This document shows positions 1 to 11,312 of a stretch of DNA of 64,000 nucleotides, piece by piece. Under the pieces are notes generated by a model. It saw nothing but the letters and a program-made list of their open reading frames with translations. It searched no databases and was not told where the DNA came from. How positions within the stretch are numbered: the stretch's first letter is position 1; the number at the start of each line of letters is the position of its first letter. Origin of the DNA: Nomia melanderi (taxonomy: Eukaryota; Arthropoda; Insecta; Hymenoptera; Halictidae); NCBI RefSeq assembly GCF_051020985.1, contig NW_027475148.1, positions 744,001 through 808,000 on the forward strand, in the 5' to 3' direction. The position numbers were made by a program, and so were the translations under genes.

Positions 1-111
1 ACGGTGGTTTTGTCGTCCCCTGGTGGTCCGAGGTCGTTCCCGCTGCACAGATTCATGCGCCAGGGCCTCCTACAGACAATGCACTTTGATTTAATGCGCT
101 ATCTCTAATAG
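1..111. repeat. Partial monomer at left window edge
   Basis: The window opens inside a monomer, at the ACGGTGGTTTT part of the core, and reaches the TAATAG end at 110. The array therefore continues to the left of the window. Confidence 0.95.
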
Positions 112-286
112 CAGCCGAGATATCACCAGATATATATTGGATTTTTCCCTGACCCTGAGTGTCCGGCCCCATGAGACAGTGGTTTTCTCGGCCCCTGGTG
201 GTCCGAGGCCGTTCCGGCTGCACAGATGCATGCGCCAGGGCCTCCTGCAGATAATTCACTTTGGTTTATTGCGCTATCTCTAATAG

Positions 287-460
287 CACCCGAGATATCA
301 CCAGATATATATTGGATTTGTCCCTGACCCTGAGTGTCCGACCACATGAGACGGTGGTTTTCTCGGCCCCTGGTGGTCCGAGGTCGTTCCCGCTGCACAG
401 ATTCATGCGCCAGGGCCCCCGCAGATAATTCACTTTGGTTTAGTGCGCTATCTGTAAGAG
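287..460. repeat. 174-bp monomer with a private 1-bp deletion
   Basis: One base is missing around 420 (CAGGGCCCCCGCAGATAATT, where other copies have CCCCCTGCAG). The deletion differs from that of the 174-bp subfamily found further right. Because 174 is divisible by 3, it accidentally keeps a minus-strand frame open across several monomers, producing the longest open frame of the window (123-755). Confidence 0.85.
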
Positions 461-1160
461 CACCCGAGATATCACCAGATATATATTGAATTTTTCCCCT
501 ACCCTGAGGGTCCGGCCCCATGAGACGGTGGTTTTCTCGGCCCCTGGTGGTCCGAGACCGTTCCCGCTGCACAGATTCATGCGCCAAGGCTTCCTGCTGA
601 CAATTCACTTTGATTAATTGCGCTATCTGTAATAGCAGCCGAGATATCACCAGATATATATTGGATTTTTCCCTGACCCTCAGGGTCCGACTCCATGAGA
701 TGGTGGTTTTCTCGGCCCCTGGTGGTCCGAGGTCGCTCCCGCTGCACAGATTCATGCGCCAGGGCCCCCCGCAGATAATTCACTTTGGTTTAGTGCGCTA
801 TCTGTAAGAGCACACGAGATATCACCAGATATATATTGAATTTTTCCCCGACCCTGAGTGTCCGGACCCATCTGTCGGTGGATTTCTCGGCCCCTGGTGG
901 TCCGAGGGCGATCCCGCTGCACAGATTCATGCGCCAGGGCCCCCTACAGACAATGCACTATGATTTATTGCGCTATGTGTAATAGCACCCGAGATATCAC
1001 CAAATATATATTGGATTTTCCCCTGGCCCTGACAGTCCGGCCCCATGAGACGGTGATTTTCTCGGCCCCTGGTGGTCCGAGGTCGATCCCGCTGCACAGA
1101 TTCATGCGCCAGGGCTTCCTACCGACAATGCACTTTGATTTATTGCGCTATCTGTAATAG

Positions 1161-1510
1161 CACCCGAGATATCACCAGATATATGCTGGATTTTTACATG
1201 ACCTTGGGTGACGGATTCCGAATATCTGTAATTTTCTCGGCCCCTGGTGGTCCGAGGTAGTTCCTGCTGCACAGATTCATGCGCCAGGGCTTCCTACCGA
1301 CAATGCACTTTGATTTATTGCGCTATCTGTAATAGCACCCGAGATATCACCAGATATATGCTGGATTTTTACATGACCTTGGGTGACGGATTCCGAATAT
1401 CTGTAATTTTCTCGGCCCCTGGTGGTCCGAGGTCGTTCCCGCTGCACAGATTCATGCGCCAGGGCCTCCTGCAGACAATGCACTTCGATTTATTGCGCTA
1501 TCTGTAATAG
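1161..1510. repeat. Two adjacent B-type monomers
   Basis: Both copies carry the B module: ATATGCTGGATTTTTACATG, then CCTTGGGTGACGGATTCCG and AATATCTGTAATTTTCTCGG, replacing the standard A module over monomer positions 25-71 without any length change. This is the only place where two plain B monomers of this form are adjacent. The right parts (GC core and tail) are of the ordinary kind. Confidence 0.85.
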
Positions 1511-1685
1511 CACACGAGATATCACCAGATATATATTGGATTTTTCGCCGACCCTGACAGTTCGGCCCTATGTGTCGGTGGTTTTCTCGGCCCCTGGTGG
1601 TCCGAGGTCGATCCCGCTGTTCAGATTCATGCGCCAGGGCTTCCTACAGACAATGCACTTTGATTTATTGCGCTATCTGTAATAG

Positions 1686-1860
1686 CACCCGAGATATCAC
1701 CAGATATATGCTGGATTTTTACATGACCTTCGGTGACGGCTTCCGAATATCTGTAATTTTCTCGGCCCCTGGTGGTCCGAGGTCGTTTCTGCTGCACAGA
1801 TTCATTCGCCAGGGCCTCCTGCAGATAATTCACTTTGATTTATTGCGATATCTCTAATAG
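1686..1860. repeat. B-type monomer
   Basis: B module with private changes (ACCTTCGGTGACGGCTTCCG). Its right half has TTTCTGCTGC and CATTCGCCAGGG. It opens the 700-bp block that recurs at 3,786. Confidence 0.85.
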
Positions 1861-2385
1861 CACCCGAGATATCACCAGATATATATTGAATTTTTCCCCG
1901 ACCCTGAGTGTCCGGCCCCATGTGTCGGTGGTTTTCTCGGCCCCTGGTGGTCCGAGGTCGATCCCGCTGCACAGATTCATGCGCCAGGGCCTCCTGCAGA
2001 TAATTCACTTTGGTTCATTGCGCTATCTGTAATAGCACCCGAGATATCACCACATATATATTGGATTTTTCGCCGACCCTGAGTGTCCGGCACCATGTGT
2101 CGGTGGTTTTATCGGCCCCTGGTGGTCCGAGGTCGTTCCCATTGCACAGATTCATGCGCCAGGGCCCCCTGCAGATAATTCACCTTGGTTTAGTGCGCTG
2201 TCTGTAAGAACACCCGAGATATCACCAGATATATATTGAATTTTTCCCCGACACTCAGTATCCGGCCCCATGTGTCGGTGGTTTTCTCGGCCCCTGGTGG
2301 TCCGAGGTCGATCCCGCTGCACAGGATCATATGCCAGGGCCTCCTACAGACAATGCACTTTGATTTATTGCGCTATCTGTAATAG
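1686..2385. repeat. Four-monomer block, copy 1 (700 bp)
   Basis: This run of four monomers (B-type, then three A variants including TTTTTCGCCGACC and GACACTCAGTATCC) matches 3,786-4,485 in order, at an offset of 2,100 bp (12 monomers). Confidence 0.8.
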
Positions 2386-3785
2386 CACCCGAGATATCAC
2401 CAGATATATATTGGATTTTTCCCTGACCCTGAGTGTCCGGCCCCATGTGTCGGTGGTTCTCTCGGCCCCTGGTGGTCCGAGGTCGATCCCGCTGCACAAA
2501 TTCATGCGCCAGGGCCTCCTACAGACAATGCACTTTGATTTATTGCGCTATCTGTAATAGCACCCGAGATATCACCAGATATATATTGGATTTTCCCCTG
2601 ACCCTGAGTGTCCGGCCCTATGAGACGGTGGTTTTCTCGGCGCCTGGTGGTCCGAGGTCGTTCCCGCTGCACAGATTCATGCGCCAGGGCCCCCTGCAGA
2701 TAATTCACTTTGGTTTAGTGCGCTATCTGTAAGAGCACCCGAGATATCACCAGACATATATTGAATTTTTCCCCGACCCTGAGTGTACGGCCCCATGTGC
2801 CGGTGGTTTTCTCGGCCCCTGGTGGTTCGAGGTCGATCCCGCTGCACAGATTCATGCGCCAGGGCCTCCTACAGACAATGCACTTTGATTTATTGCGCTA
2901 TCTGTAATAGCACCCGAGATATCACCAGATATTTATTGGATTTTTCCCTGACCCTGAGTGTCCGACCCGATGAGACGGTGGTTTTCTCGGCCCCTTGTGG
3001 TCCGAGGTCGTTCCCGCTGCACAGATTCATGCGACAGGGCCCCCTGCAGACAATGCACTTCGATTTATTGCGCTATCTGTAATAGCACCCGAGATATCAC
3101 CAGATATATATTGGATTTTTCCTTGACCCTGACAGTCCGGCCCCATGTGTCGATGGTTTTCTCGGTCCCTCGTGGTCCGAGGTCGATCCCGCTGAACAGA
3201 TTCATGCGCCAAGGCTTCCTGCAGACAATTCACTTTGGTTTATTGCGCTATCTCTAATAGCACCCGAGATATCACCAGATATATATTGGATTTTTCCCTG
3301 ACCCTGACAGTCCGGCCCCATGAGACGGTGATTTTCTCGGCCCCTGGTGGTCCGAGGTCGTTCCCGCTGCACAGATTCATGCGCCAGGGCCTCCTACAGA
3401 CAATGCACTTTGATTTATTGCGCTATCTGTAATAGCAACCGAGATACCACCAGATATATATTGGATTTTTCCCCGACCCTGACAGTTCGGCCCCATGTGT
3501 CGGTGGTTTTCTCGGCCCCTGGTGGTCCGAGGTCGTTCCCGCTGCACAGATTCATGCGCCAGGGCCCCCTGCAGATAACTCACTTTGGTTTAGTGCGCTA
3601 TCTGTAAGAGCACCCCTGATATCACCAGATATATATTGAATTTTTCCCCGACCCTGAGTGTCCGGCCCCATGAGACGGTGGTTTTCTCGGCCCCTGGTTG
3701 TCCGAGACCGTTCCCGCTGCACAGATTCGTGCGCCATGGCCTCCTGCAGATAATTCACTTTGGTTTATTGCGCTATCTGTAATAG
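2386..3785. repeat. 3,152-bp-period HOR segment, copy 1 (8 monomers)
   Basis: Eight consecutive monomers recur in the same order at 5,538-6,937. Shared private marks include GTGTCGGTGGTTCTCTCGG, CAGACATATAT, AGATATTTATTGG, CTGACAGTCC with GTCGATGG, and AACCGAGATACCACC. The period is 18 monomers plus the 2 extra bases of monomer 5,361. Confidence 0.85.
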
Positions 3786-4485
3786 CACCCGAGATATCAC
3801 CAGATATATGCTGGATTATTACATGACCTTGGATGACGGATTCCGAATATCTGTAATTTTCTCGGCGCCTGGTGGTCCGAGGTCGTTTCTGCTGCACAGA
3901 TTCATTCGCCAGGGCCTCCTGCAGATAATTCACTTTGATTTATTGCGATATCTCTAATAGCACCCGAGATATCACCAGATATATATTGAATTTTTCCCCG
4001 ACCCTGAGTGTCCGGCCCCATGTGTCGGTGGTTTTCTCGGCCCCTGGTGGTCCGAGGTCGATCCCGCTGCACAGATTCATGCGCCAGGGCCTCCTGCAGA
4101 TAATTCACTTTGGTTTATTGCGCTATCTGTAATAGCACCCGAGATATCACCATATATATATTGGATTTTTCGCCGACCCTGAGTGTCCGGCACCATGTGT
4201 CGGTGGCTTTATCGGCCCCTGGTGGTCCGAGGTCGTTCCCATTGCACAGATTCATGCGCCAGGGCCCCCTGCAGATAATTCACCTTGGTTTAGTGCGCTA
4301 TCTGTAAGAACACCCGAGATATCACCAGATATATATTGAATTTTTCCCCGACACTCAGTATCCGGCCCCATGTGTCGGTGGTTTTCTCGGCCCCTGGTGG
4401 TCCGAGGTCGATCCCGCTGCACAGGTTTATATGCCAGGGCCTCCTACAGACAATGCACTTTGATTTATTGCGCTATCTGTAATAG
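3786..4485. repeat. Four-monomer block, copy 2 (700 bp)
   Basis: Matches 1,686-2,385 in order. The opening B-type monomer (3,786-3,960) has GCTGGATTATTACATG and TTGGATGACGG, shared with 5,011-5,185. Its first two monomers recur again at 5,011-5,360 (offset 1,225 bp). Confidence 0.8.
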
Positions 4486-4660
4486 CACCCGAGATATCAC
4501 CATATATATATTGGATTTTTCGCCGACCCTGAGTGTCCGGCACCATGTGTCGGTGGCTTTATCGGCCCCTGGTGGTCCGAGGTCGTTCCCATTGCACAGA
4601 TTCATGCGCCAGGGCCCCCTGCAGATAACTCACTTTGGTTTAGTGCGCTATCTGTAAGAG
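4486..4660. repeat. Hybrid monomer
   Basis: The left part (CACCATATATATATTGG, TTTTTCGCCGACC, GGCACCATGTGTCGG, CTTTATCGG) matches 4,136. The right part (GGGCCCCCTGCAGATAACTC) matches the 3,436 monomer. The parents are joined in the shared core. It leads into 4,661-4,835, which copies 3,611-3,785 at an offset of 1,050 bp. Confidence 0.7.
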
Positions 4661-5010
4661 CACCCGAGATATCACCAGATATATATTGAATTTTTCCCCG
4701 ACCCTGAGTGTCCGGCCCCATGAGACGGTGGTTTTCTCGGCCCCTGGTTGTCCGAGACCGTTCCCGCTGCACAGATTCGTGCGCCATGGCCTCCTGCAGA
4801 TAATTCACTTTGGTTTATTGCGCTATCTGTAATAGCACCCGAGATATCGCCAGATATATATTGAATTTTTCCCCGACCCTGAGTGTCCGGCCCCATGAGA
4901 CGGTGGTTTTCTCGGCCCCTGGTGGTCCGAGGTCGATCCCGCTGAACAGATTCATGCGCCAGGGCTTCCTGCAGACAATTCACTTTGGTTGATTGCGCTA
5001 TCTGTAATAG

Positions 5011-5185
5011 CATCCGAGATATCACCAGATATATGCTGGATTATTACATGACCTTGGATGACGGATTCCGAATATCTGTAATTTTCTCGGCGCCTGGTGG
5101 TCCGAGGTCGTTTCTGCTGCACAGATTCATTCGCCAGGGCCTCCTGCAGATAATTCACCTTGATTTATTGCGATATCTCTAATAG
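5011..5185. repeat. B-type monomer
   Basis: Carries GCTGGATTATTACATG like 3,786-3,960 and begins CATCCGAG. It is the third member of the sublineage whose right half has CATTCGCCAGGG. Confidence 0.85.
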
Positions 5186-5360
5186 CACCCGAGATATCAC
5201 CAGATATATATTGAATTTTTCCCCGACCCTGAGTGTCCGGCCCCATGTGTCGGTGGTTTTCTCGGCCCCTGGTGGTCCGAGGTCGATCCCGCTGCGCAGA
5301 TTCATGCGCCAGGGCCTCCTGCAGATAATTCACTTTGGTTTATTGCGCTATCTGTAATAG

Positions 5361-5537
5361 TACCCGAGATATCACCATATATATATATTGGATTTTTCGC
5401 CGACCCTGAGTGTCCGGCACCATGTGTCGGTGGTTTTATCGGCCCCTGGTGGTCCGAGGTCGATCCCGCTGCACAGGTTCATATGCCAGGGCCTCCTACA
5501 GACAATGCACTTTGATTTATTGCGCTATCTGTAATAG
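5361..5537. repeat. 177-bp hybrid monomer with small AT expansion
   Basis: The left half matches the 4,136 type (CACCATATATAT, TTTTTCGCCGACC, GGCACCATG). The right half matches the 4,311 type (GGTCGATCCCGCTGCACAGG, then TTCATATGCC). A G-to-T change had already lengthened the AT run in the parent, and this copy has 2 more bases. It is the junction of the 3,152-bp period. Confidence 0.75.
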
Positions 5538-6937
5538 CACCCGAGATATCACCAGATATATATTGGATTTTTCCCTGACCCTGAGTGTCCGGCCCCATGT
5601 GTCGGTGGTTCTCTCGGCCCCTGGTGGTCCGAGGTCGATCCCGCTGCACAAATTCATGCGCCAGGGCCTCCTACAGACAATGCACTTTGATTTATTGCGC
5701 TATCTGTAATAGCACCCGAGATATCACCAGATATATATTGGATTTTCCCCTGACCCTGAGTGTCCGGCCCTATGAGACGGTGGTTTTCTCGGCGCATGGT
5801 GGTCCGAGGTCGTTCCCGCTGCACAGATTCATGCGCCAGGGCCCCCTGCAGATAATTCACTTTGGTTTAGTGCGCTATTTGTAAGAGCACCCGAGATATC
5901 ACCAGACATATATAGAATTTTTCCCCGACCCTGAGTGTACGGCCCCATGTGTCGGTGGTTTTCTCGGCCCCTGGTGGTTCGAGGTCGTTCCCGCTGCACA
6001 GATTCATGCGCCAGGGCCTCCTACAGACAATGCACTTTGGTTTATTGCGCTATCTGTAATAGCACCCGAGATATCACCAGATATTTATTGGATTTTTCCC
6101 TGACCCTGAGTGTCCGACCCGATGAGACGGTGGTTTTCTCGGCCCCTGGTGGTCCGAGGTCGTTCCCGCTGCACAGATTCATGCCACAGGACCTCCTGCA
6201 GACAATGCACTTCGATTTATTGCGCTATCTGTAATAGCACCCGAGATATCACCAGATATATCTTGGATTTTTCCTTGACCCTGACAGTCCGGCCCCATGT
6301 GTCGATGGTTTTCTCGGTCCCTCGTGGTCCGAGGTCGATCCCGCTGAACAGATTCATGCGCCAAGGCTTCCTGCAGACAATTCACTTTGGTTTATTGCGC
6401 TATCACTAATAGCACCCGAGATATCACCAGATATATATTGGATTTTTCCCTGACCCTGACAGTCCGGCCCCATGAGACGGTGATTTTCTCGGCCCCTGGT
6501 GGTCCGAGGTCGTTCCCGCTGCACAGATTCATGCGCCAGGGCCTCCTACAGACAATGCACTTTGATTTATTGCGCTATCTGTAATAGCAACCGAGATACC
6601 ACCAGATATATATTGGATTTTTCCCCGACCCTGACAGTTCGGCCCCATGTGTCGGTGGTTTTCTCGGCCCCTGGTGGTCCGAGGTCGTTCCCGCTGCACA
6701 GATTCATGCGCCAGGGCCCCCTGCAGATAACTCACTTTGGTTTAGTGCGCTATCTGTAAGAGCACCCGAGATATCACCAGATATATATTGAATTTTTCCC
6801 CGAACCTGAGTGTCCGGCCCCATGAGACGGTGGTTTTCTCGGCCCCTGGTGGTCCGAGACCGTTCCCGCTGCACAGATTCGTGCGCCATGGCCTCCTGCA
6901 GATAATTCATTTTGGTTTATTGCGCTATCTGTAATAG
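5538..6937. repeat. 3,152-bp-period HOR segment, copy 2 (8 monomers)
   Basis: Partner of 2,386-3,785. The copies differ at scattered bases (for example GGCGCATGG against GGCGCCTGG near 5,794, and CATGCCACAGGACC against CATGCGACAGGGCC near 6,181), so they are older than the large duplications to the right. The match ends at 6,937: the next monomer is A-type where copy 1 is followed by a B-type. Confidence 0.85.
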
Positions 6938-8337
6938 CAGCCGAGATATCACCAGATATATATTGGATTTTTCCCTGACCCTGAGTGTCCGACCCGATGA
7001 GACGGTGGTTTTCTCAGCCCCTGGTGGTCCGAGGTCGTTCCCGCTGCACAGATTCATGCGCCAGGGCCTCCTGCGGACAATGCACTTCGATTTATTGCGC
7101 TATCTGTAATAGCACCCGAGATATCACCAGATATATATTGAATTTTTCCCCGACCCTGAGTGTCCGGCCCCATGTGTCGGTGGTTTTCTCGGCCCCTGGT
7201 GGTCCGAGGTCGATCCCGCTGCGCAGATTCATGCGCCAGGGCCTCCTACAGACAATGCACTTTGATTTATTGCGCTATCTGTAATAGCAGCCGAGATATC
7301 ACCAGATATATATTGGATTTTTCCCTGACCCTGACAGTCCGGCCCCATGAGACGGTGATTTTCTCGGCCCCTGGTGGTCCGAGGTCGTTCCCGCTGCACA
7401 GATTCATGCGCCAGGGCCCCCTGCAGACAATCCACCTGGATTTATTTCGCTATCTCTAATAGCACCCGAGATATCACCAGATATATATTGGATTTTACCT
7501 TGACCCTGACAGTCCGGCCCCATGTGTCGATCGTTTTCTCGGTCCATCGTGGTCCGAGGTCGATCCCGCTGCATAGATTCATGCGCCAGGGCCTCCTGCA
7601 GATAACTCACGTTGGTTTATTGCGCTATCTCTAATAGCACACGAGATATCACCAGATATATATTGGATTTTTCCCTGACCGTGACAGCCCGGCCCCATGA
7701 GACTGTGGTTCTCTCGGGCCCTGGTGGTCCGAGGTCGTTCCAGACGCACAGATTCATGCGCCAGGGCCTCCTGCAGATAATTCACTTTTGTTTATTGCGC
7801 TATCTCTAATAGCACCCGAGATATCACGAGATATATATTGGATTTTCCCCTGACCCTGAATGTTCGGCCCCATGAGGCTGTGGTTTTCTCGGCCCCTGGT
7901 GGTCCGAGGTCGTTCCCGCTGCACGGATGCATGCGCCAGGGCCTCCTGCAGATAATTGACTTTGGTTTATTGCGCTATCTCTAATAGCACCCGAGATATC
8001 ACCAGATATATATTGGATTTTCCCCTAACCCTGAGTGTCCGGCCCCATGTGTCGGAGGTTTTCTCGGCGCCTGGTGGTCCGAGGTCGTTCCTGCTGCACA
8101 GATTCATTCGCCAGTGCCTCCTACAGACAACGCACTTTGATTTATTGCGCTATCTCTAACAGCACCCGAGATATCACCAGATGTATATTGGATTTTTCCC
8201 CGTCCCTGAGTGTCCGGCACCATGAGACGGTGGCTTTCTCGGCCCCTGGTGGTCCGAGGCCGTTCCCGCTGCACAGATTCATGCGCCAGGGCTTCCTGCA
8301 GACAATGCACTTTGATTTATTGCGCTATCTCTAATAG

Positions 8338-8512
8338 CACCCGAGATATCATCAGATACATCCTGGGTTTTTACATGACCTTGGGTGTCCGGCCCCATGT
8401 GTCGGTGGTTTTCTCGGTCCCTGGTGGTCCGAGGTCGTTCCCGCTGCACAGATTTATGCGACAGGGCCCGCTGCAGATAATTGACTTTGGTTTATTGCGC
8501 TATCTGTAATAG
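8338..8512. repeat. Monomer q: B/A hybrid
   Basis: The start of its variable region is B-like (CATCCTGGGTTTTTACATGA, then CCTTGGGTG). It then switches to the A module (TCCGGCCCCATGTGTCGG). It therefore looks like a recombinant or an intermediate between the two modules. Confidence 0.65.
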
Positions 8513-8687
8513 CACCCGAGATATCACGAGATATATATTGGATTTTTCCCCGACCCTGAGTGTCCGGCCCCATGAGACGGTGCTTTTCTCGGACCCTGGT
8601 GGTCCGAGGTCGTTCCCGCTGCACAGATTCATGCGCCAGGGCCTCCTACAGACAATGCAGTTTGATTTATTGCGTTATCTGTAATAG

Positions 8688-8862
8688 CACCCGAGAAAGC
8701 TCCATATACATGCTGGATTTTTACATGACTTTGGGTGACGGATACCGAAAATCTGTAATTTTCTGGGCCCCTGGTGGTCCGATGTCGTTCCTGCTGCACA
8801 GCTTCATGCGCAAGGGCCTCCTACGGACATTGCACTTTGATTTATTGCGCTATCTCTAACAG
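8688..8862. repeat. B-type monomer, subtype s
   Basis: Divergent B form: the EcoRV site is destroyed (CGAGAAAGCTCC), the AT run is reduced to ATATACATGCTGG, and the module reads ACTTTGGGTGACGGATACCG. Related copies are at 9,213 and 9,913. Confidence 0.8.
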
Positions 8863-9212
8863 CACCCGAGATATCACCAGATGTATATTGGATTTTTCCC
8901 CGTCCCTGAGTGTCCGGCACCATGAGACGGTGGTTTTCTCGGCCGCTGGTGGTCCGAGGTCGTTCCCGCTGCACAGATTCATGCGCCAGGGCTTCCTGCA
9001 GACAATGCACTTTGATTTATTGCGCTATCTCTAATAGCACCCGAGATATCATCAGATACATCCTGGGTTTTTACATGACCGTGGGTGTCCGGCCCCATGT
9101 GTCGGTGGTTTTCTCGGTCCCTGGTGGTCCGAGGTCGTTCCCGCTGCCCAGATTCATGCGACAGGGCCTCCTACAGACAATGCAGTTTGATTTATTGCGC
9201 TATCTGTAATAG
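8863..9212. repeat. Second p-q pair of the 700-bp repeat
   Basis: Repeats 8,163-8,512 at an offset of 700 bp with few differences (for example GGCCGCTGG against GGCCCCTGG). The second q (9,038-9,212) is followed directly by an s monomer, so the r monomer present in the first unit is missing. Confidence 0.8.
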
Positions 9213-9912
9213 CACCCGAGAAAGCTCCATATACATGCTGGATTTTTTCAAGACTTTGGGTGACGGATACCGAAAATCTGTAATTTTCTCGGCCCCTGGT
9301 GATCCGATGTCGTTCCTGCTGCACAGATTCATGCGCAAGGGCCTCCTACGGACATTGCACTTTGATTTATTGCGCTATCTGTAATAGCACCCGAGATATC
9401 ACCGGATATATATTGGATTTTTCCCTGACCCTGAGTGTCCGGCCCCATGAGACGGTGGTTTTCTCGTCCCCTGGTGGTCCGAAGTCGTTCCCGCTGCACA
9501 GATTCATGCGTCAGGGCCTCCTCCAGAACATGCACTTTGATTTATCGCGCTATCTGTAATAGAACCCGAGACATCACCAGATATATGCTGGATTTTTACA
9601 TGACATTGCGGGACGGATTCCGAAAATCTGTCATTTTCTCGGCCCCTGGTGGTCCGAGGTCGTTCCTGCTGCACAGATGCATGCGCCAGGGCCTCCTGCA
9701 GGTAATTGACTTTGGTTTATTGCGCTATCTCTAATAGCACCCGAGATATCACCAGATATATATTGGATTTCCCCCTAACCCTGAGTGTCCGGCCCCATGA
9801 GACGGTGGTTTTCTCGGCACCTGGTGGTCCGAGGTCGTTCCCGCTGCCCAGATTCATGCGCCAGGGCCTCCTACAGACAATGCAGTTTGATTTATTGCGC
9901 TATCTGTAATTG
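9213..9912. repeat. 700-bp four-monomer repeat, s-t-u-v
   Basis: The monomers are s (9,213; TTTTTTCAAGACTTTGGG), t (9,388; CACCGGATATATATTGG, TCGTCCCCTGG, GGTCCGAAGTCG), u (9,563; B-type, AACCCGAGACATCACC, GACATTGCGGGACGG) and v (9,738; GGATTTCCCCCTAACCC). The s-t-u order recurs 700 bp later. Confidence 0.8.
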
Positions 9913-10612
9913 CACCCGAGAAAGCTCAATATACATGCTGGATTTTTACATGACTTTGGGTGACGGATACCGAAAATCTGTAATTTTCTGGGCCCCTGGT
10001 GGTCCGATGTCGTTCCTGCTGCACAGATTCATGCGCAAGGGCCTCCTACGGACATTGCACTTTAATTTATTGCGCTATCTGTAATAGCACCCGAGATATC
10101 ACCGGATATATATTGGATTTTTCCCTGACCCTGTGTGTCCGGCCCCATGAGACGGTGGTTTTCTCGTCCCCTGGTGGTCCGAAGTCGTTCCCGCTGCACA
10201 GATTCATGCGTCAGGGCCTCCTCCAGAACATGCACTTTGATTTATCTCGCTATCTGTAATAGAACCCGAGACATCACCAGATATATGCAGGATTTTTACA
10301 TGACATTGCGAGACGGATTCCGAAAATCTGTCATTTTCTCGGCCCCTGGTGGTCCGAGGTCGATCCATCTGAACATATTCATGCGCCAGGGCTTCCTGCA
10401 GACAATTCACTTTGGTTTATTGCGCTATCTGTAATAGCATACGAGATATAACCAAATATATGCTGGATTTTTACATGACCTTGGGTGACGGATTACGAAC
10501 ATAAGTAATTTTCTCGGCCCCTGGTGGTCCGAAGTCGTTCCTGCAGCACAGACTCATTCGCCAGTGCCTCCTACAGACAATGCACTTTGATTTATTGCGC
10601 TATCTGTAATAG
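9913..10612. repeat. 700-bp four-monomer repeat, s-t-u-w
   Basis: Repeats the preceding unit at an offset of 700 bp. The last monomer (10,438-10,612) is another B-type (CATACGAGATATAACC, AATATATGCTGG), so three of the four monomers here are B-type, the highest density in the window. The AT-run neighbourhood and EcoRV site are altered in several copies. Confidence 0.8.
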
Positions 10613-11137
10613 CACCCGAGATATCACCAGATATATATTGGATTTTTCCTTGACCCGGACAGTCCGGCCCCATGAGACGGTGGTTTTCTCGACCCATGGG
10701 GGTCCGAGGTCGTTACCGCTGAAGAGATTCATGCGCCAGGGACTCCTGCAGATAATTCACTTTGGTTTATTGCGCTATCTGCAATAGCACCCGAGATATC
10801 AAAAGATATATGCTGGATTTTTACATGGCCTTGGGTGACGGATTCCGAATATCTGTAAATTTCTCGGCCCCTGGTGGTCCGAGGTCGTTCCTACAGCACA
10901 GATTCATTCGCCAGTGCCTCCTACAGACAATGCGCTTTGATTTATTGCGCTATCTGTAATAGCACGCGAGATATCAACGGATATATATTGGATTTTTCCT
11001 TGTCCCGGACAGGCCGGCCCCATGTGTCGGTGGTTTTCTTGGCCCCTGGTGGTCCGAGGTCGTTCCCGCTGCACAGATTCATGCGCCAGGGCCTCCTACA
11101 GACAATGCACTTTGATTTACTGCGCTATCTGTAATAG
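10438..11137. repeat. Two 350-bp dimers (B-type plus A-type)
   Basis: Monomers 10,438 (B) and 10,613 (A, with TTGACCCGGACAGTCC) are followed by 10,788 (B, ATATCAAAAGATATATGCTGG region) and 10,963 (A, with TTGTCCCGGACAGGCC). The alternation gives a 350-bp period. The CCCGGACAG mark is confined to these two A monomers as far as I can see. Confidence 0.75.
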
Positions 11138-11312
11138 CACCCGAGATATCACCAAATATATGCTGGATTTTTACATGACCTTGGGTGACGGATTCCGAAT
11201 ATCTGTAATTTTCTCGGCCCCTGGTGGTCCGAGGTCGTTCCTGCTGCACAGATTCATTCGCCAGTGCCTCCTACAGACATTGCACTTTGATTTATTGCAC
11301 TATCTCTAATAG
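11138..11312. repeat. B-type monomer opening HOR unit 1
   Basis: ACCAAATATATGCTGG followed by the plain B module. It also carries CATTCGCCAGTGCC and CAGACATTGCAC in the right half, shared with the HOR openers at 13,248 and 15,524. Confidence 0.85.

Larger units (their letters stand above)
112..8162. repeat. Region 1: diverse monomers with local block duplications
   Basis: About 46 monomers. They mix subtypes with CCATGAGACGGTGG and CCATGTGTCGGTGG in the middle, CTGAGTGTCC and CTGACAGTCC before it, and GGTCGTTCC or GGTCGATCC after the core. AGAATA-like or TTGAATTTTT variants are common here and rare later. Some monomers end TGTAAGAG rather than TAATAG. Block repeats inside it are listed separately. 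Monomers differ from each other more than in the right part of the window. Confidence 0.85.
8163..8862. repeat. 700-bp four-monomer repeat, first unit (p-q-r-s)
   Basis: The monomers are p (AGATGTATATTGG, CCCCGTCCCTGAG), q (ATCATCAGATACATCCTGG), r (CACGAGATATATATTGG) and s (CGAGAAAGCTCC, ATACATGCTGG). The p and q types recur 700 bp later at 8,863 and 9,038. Confidence 0.8.

Noticed and set aside
123..755. Longest open frame (210 codons, minus strand)
   Set aside because: It runs through several satellite monomers. It stays open only because monomer 287-460 has a 1-bp deletion that makes it 174 bp, a multiple of 3. There is no independent coding signal.
2818..2838. RNA polymerase III B box (tRNA- or SINE-derived satellite)
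   Set aside because: Variants with GGTTCGAGGTC match 9 of 11 bases of GGTTCGANTCC, but the majority form GGTCCGAGGTC is worse and no A box lies at a suitable distance. Most likely chance.
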